DNA of 64,000 bases from CAVTTH01 sp963737545 (GTDB lineage: Bacteria > Verrucomicrobiota > Verrucomicrobiia > Chthoniobacterales > UBA10450): positions 124,001 through 188,000 of the forward strand of contig CAVTTH010000004.1 of assembly GCA_963737545.1 (NCBI GenBank), in the 5' to 3' direction. The first letter of the stretch is position 1. The number at the start of each line of letters is the position of its first letter. The notes beneath the pieces are model-generated. The model had not been told where the DNA came from and did no database searches. It saw only the letters and a list, made by a program, of their open reading frames with translations. A program made the position numbers and the translations under genes. Positions 61,284 to 64,000 of this stretch are shown here, one piece after another.

Positions 61284-63974
61284 GTGAAAAATCGGCGTGG
61301 CTTTGCGACACTTTGCATTTTTAGTCTGTTCTTATTGACGATTCAACGAGCGGCTGCGCTTCCTCGGACGACGATGGGCGAGCAGCTCAATGGCTCAGCG
61401 TTGGTTCCGAGTAATCAAACGATCACGCCGATCGGACGAGTGGAACAGGTCGAGGGCTCGCGCGTAAAAGATGTTGAGTTGTCGCCCGACGGAAAGACAC
61501 TCGCGGTGCTTACGCAGAATCGGCTGCTTCTTTACTCGACGGGCGGCGCCCTGATCGATCATCTCGCGCTGTCGGCAGGACCACTTGGGCTTGCCTGGAC
61601 GCCGGACAGCCGAACCCTCTTTGCCTCGGGCGACAAGGGGCAGGTTTATCACGTCGCCGAAACGGGACAGAACAAATGGGGCGCCATCACTTCATTTGTT
61701 GTCGACAACTTGAGCGACAAGCCTCTAGCCGACGAGACACCGGCCCCAGGGGAAATGGAAACCGAGTTGCGACCCGACCCAGACTCCCGATATCTCCTCA
61801 AGCGTTTTGCAAAGGCATCGCGATTCACAGGGGATCCGCAGGTCACCGGTCTCGCTGTCTCCCCCAATGGCAAGCGTCTCTACATTGCTTTGAGCAAACG
61901 CAACGTCGTAACTGTGGTGGACATCGCCAGTGAAAGAGTCGTTGCGACGGTCCCAGTCGGGGTCGCGCCTTTCCGCATTGTTGTATCGCCGGACAGCAAA
62001 ACGGTAATCGTCGCCAATCGTGGTGGACGGCATCCAAACGAGAGAGAGCGTGTGGCGACTTCCGCGGGAACGGCGTTACGGGTGGATCCGGCTACCGACG
62101 CAGCTTTGCGCGGCAGCCTTTCTTTCATCAACGCGGCCACTTTCGCGACAATCGAAATGGACGAAGGACGACAGCCTACGGGAATGGTGGTTGCTCACGA
62201 CGGCACCACTCTGTACGTCGCCAACTCGGATGAAGACACCGTGACAACAGTTGACGTCGAGACTCACCGCGTCCGGCAAAGTCTGACCTTGCAGCCCGCG
62301 CAGGATGCTGGACTGGGACAACTGCCAACCGATCTGGCCCTGGCTGAGGACGGCAAGACACTCTACGTCACCTGCGGCGGCGGCAACGCCGTCGCGGTCG
62401 TTTCGCTCCCCGATTTCACATTGAGCGGATTTATCCCGACCGCCTGGTTTCCGATTGGTATTGCCGAGCGCGGCGGGAGCCTGTTCGTGGGAAGCAGCAA
62501 GGGAATCGGTTCAAGATCGCGCAGCCGCAAAGTGGAGTTTCCCATCCCCGGCCAAACCGCCATTGTGCATGAAGGCGACTTCCATGTGAACGGGAGCGTC
62601 AGCATCGTACAATTTATCACGGATAAGGATCGTGAAGATCTGGCCGCATTGACGAAACAAGTTGCCGAAAACAACCATTGGAACACCCCTGATTTGGGGC
62701 CTCGTCCCGGAATGAGCCCGGTTCCCGTGCCTGCCCGTGTCGGAGAGCCTTCAACCTTCAAACACGTCGTCTATATCATTAAGGAAAATCACACTTACGA
62801 CTTTGACCTCGGCGACATGCCACAGGGAAACGGGGACAAATCTCTCTGCGCGTTTGGCGAGGAAATCACGCCGAACGAACACGCCCTGGCCCGGCAGTTT
62901 GTTCTTCTCGATAACACTTACACCAGCGGGACAAACTCGGCTGACGGGCATCAGTGGACAGACTCGGGAATCGCCAACGCTTATGTCGAGCAGAATTATT
63001 TTTCCTACGCCCGCGGTTATCCGTTCAATGGAGCCGATCCCCTGGCCTATTCGCCAAACGGGTTCCTCTGGAATGCGGTCATACACGCGGGCAAGAGCGT
63101 GCGCGTTTATGGGGAATTTGTGGATCGACCGTGTATTATGACCGGTGCCAAGCAGGTCCGCCCCACGTGGTCCCAACTGTGGACCGATTACAGATCAGGC
63201 GCGCACAAGTACAAGATCAACGCGAATACGGACAACGCCACGTTGCGGCCCTGCTTGTGTCCAAACTACGTCGGTTTCCCGCTCGTCGTCTCTGATCAAT
63301 GGCGGGCCGACCAATTCCTTGCGGAGTTTAGGAATTTCGAGAACAAGAATACGCTTCCCGCGCTTTCGATCTTACTCTTGCCGGCCAATCACACTTCTGG
63401 CGCGGTGCCCGGCATGCCAAAACCGCGTGCGGCCGTAGCCGATAACGATCTCGCCCTGGGTCGAATTGTCGAGGCCATCTCGCATTCCCGTTTCTGGCCC
63501 GACACGCTGATCCTGGTCGTGGAAGACGATTCGCTTTTTGCGCTCGATCACGTGGACGGGCATCGCATGATCTCGTTTTGCATTTCGCCGTACACGCAGC
63601 GGGGAGTCGTCGTTAGCGAACCGTATAATCACACTTCCTTTGTTCGCACGATCGGACTCGTGCTTGGCCTGCCGGCTATGACTCGCTTCGATCGCACGGC
63701 CACACCTCTGACCGCGTGCTTTACCGATCATGCGGACCTTCGTCCCTACACACACCTGCCAAATCGTGTTCCTTTGGACGAGATCAATCCCCCGCTTGCT
63801 GCCTTGCACGGCGCCACGCGGCAATTGGCCGGAGCCTCGAGTCGTCAGGATTGGTCGGGGCCCGATCGGGCTGATCCAACCGTGGTAGCTCATGCGGCCT
63901 GGGCGGAACAGCGACCGCAGGTTCCGTTTCCAAAAAAATATTTTCACCCGGCAAAGGGTGATGACGATGATTGA
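61284..63974 (+). CDS. Secreted beta-propeller plus phosphoesterase protein
   Basis: About 896 residues. A GTG at 61284 begins the signal peptide MKNRRGFATLCIFSLFLLTIQRAAA; an in-frame GTG at 61200 would add 28 unlikely residues. The N-terminal half carries YncE/40-residue propeller repeats (VTGLAVSPNGKRLYIALSKRNVVTVVDIAS, ATVPVGVAPFRIVVSPDSKTVIVANRGG, PTGMVVAHDGTTLYVANSDEDTVTTVD). The C-terminal half is an alkaline-phosphatase-superfamily phosphoesterase: VVYIIKENHTYDFDLGDM with a metal aspartate region, LDNTYTSGTNSADGHQW, and HTSFVRTIGLVLGLP. Probably periplasmic or extracellular, cleaving phosphodiesters; substrate unknown. It ends 26 bases before the window edge. Confidence 0.9.
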   Translation: MKNRRGFATLCIFSLFLLTIQRAAALPRTTMGEQLNGSALVPSNQTITPIGRVEQVEGSRVKDVELSPDGKTLAVLTQNRLLLYSTGGALIDHLALSAGPLGLAWTPDSRTLFASGDKGQVYHVAETGQNKWGAITSFVVDNLSDKPLADETPAPGEMETELRPDPDSRYLLKRFAKASRFTGDPQVTGLAVSPNGKRLYIALSKRNVVTVVDIASERVVATVPVGVAPFRIVVSPDSKTVIVANRGGRHPNERERVATSAGTALRVDPATDAALRGSLSFINAATFATIEMDEGRQPTGMVVAHDGTTLYVANSDEDTVTTVDVETHRVRQSLTLQPAQDAGLGQLPTDLALAEDGKTLYVTCGGGNAVAVVSLPDFTLSGFIPTAWFPIGIAERGGSLFVGSSKGIGSRSRSRKVEFPIPGQTAIVHEGDFHVNGSVSIVQFITDKDREDLAALTKQVAENNHWNTPDLGPRPGMSPVPVPARVGEPSTFKHVVYIIKENHTYDFDLGDMPQGNGDKSLCAFGEEITPNEHALARQFVLLDNTYTSGTNSADGHQWTDSGIANAYVEQNYFSYARGYPFNGADPLAYSPNGFLWNAVIHAGKSVRVYGEFVDRPCIMTGAKQVRPTWSQLWTDYRSGAHKYKINANTDNATLRPCLCPNYVGFPLVVSDQWRADQFLAEFRNFENKNTLPALSILLLPANHTSGAVPGMPKPRAAVADNDLALGRIVEAISHSRFWPDTLILVVEDDSLFALDHVDGHRMISFCISPYTQRGVVVSEPYNHTSFVRTIGLVLGLPAMTRFDRTATPLTACFTDHADLRPYTHLPNRVPLDEINPPLAALHGATRQLAGASSRQDWSGPDRADPTVVAHAAWAEQRPQVPFPKKYFHPAKGDDDD

Positions 63975-64000
63975 TCCGCAAATACTGAAGCCCAGAATTG

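Noticed and set aside
1..64000. CRISPR arrays
   Set aside because: No run of regularly spaced short identical repeats was seen, and no Cas proteins are encoded.

Overview
The window reads like a chromosomal segment of a free-living Gram-negative bacterium, most likely a soil Verrucomicrobiota (Spartobacteria or Chthoniobacterales type). That placement is an inference from the mix of families (verrucomicrobial-style type II secretion and PilMNO operons, a HAF-repeat protein with a dockerin-like tail, a Bat/MoxR operon with a DUF4381 gene, a GyrA quinolone pocket of the Planctomycetes/Verrucomicrobia kind). No rRNA is present to prove it. Genes are dense, moderately GC-rich, and often overlap by 4 bases.

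Layout. 1-5 kb: succinyl-CoA synthetase beta (cut by the window edge), a methyltransferase between two copies of a duplicated leader, small secreted proteins, YceI and glutaryl-CoA dehydrogenase. 5.4-13 kb: a type II secretion locus in two convergent arms, gspF-x-gspG on the plus strand and gspH-I-J-K-L-M-y on the minus strand; gspD and gspE are absent. 13-16 kb: FTR1 iron permease and a HAF/dockerin secreted protein. 16-20.6 kb: an accessory island holding what looks like a minus-strand integron gene-cassette array without an integrase (CALIN type), with an IS110-family remnant lying in one attC and a duplicated gene leader on both sides. 20.6-26.5 kb: a VPS10/sortilin-like propeller protein, DoxX, a sugar-nucleotidyltransferase, and the pssA-psd phospholipid pair. 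26.6-30.4 kb: a cluster of pilin-like and PilX-like proteins. 30.7-37.1 kb: gyrB, a polytopic membrane protein, gyrA. 37-42 kb: an ArfB-like factor, an outer-membrane barrel, tRNA-Leu(UAA), pgsA and der. 42.3-51.2 kb: a MoxR/Bat operon interrupted by a GIY-YIG gene bounded by inverted repeats. 51-60.4 kb: a conserved protein of unknown role, pilM-N-O-P, rppH, a response regulator and two PilT-type retraction ATPases. 60.6-64 kb: a GNAT acetyltransferase and a propeller-plus-phosphoesterase protein.

Three type IV filament-related machines share the window: the T2SS arm, the orphan pilin/PilX cluster, and PilMNOP with PilT/PilU. They could together make a trafficking and twitching system, but the secretins, assembly ATPases and prepilin peptidase must lie elsewhere.

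Five genes (a SecD-P1-like protein, gspL, gspJ, gyrA, pilM) carry one-base frameshifts, most explained by one base too many or too few in a short homopolymer. Because gyrA is essential, sequencing or assembly error is the simplest explanation. All family assignments were made by reading sequence; no database search was run.
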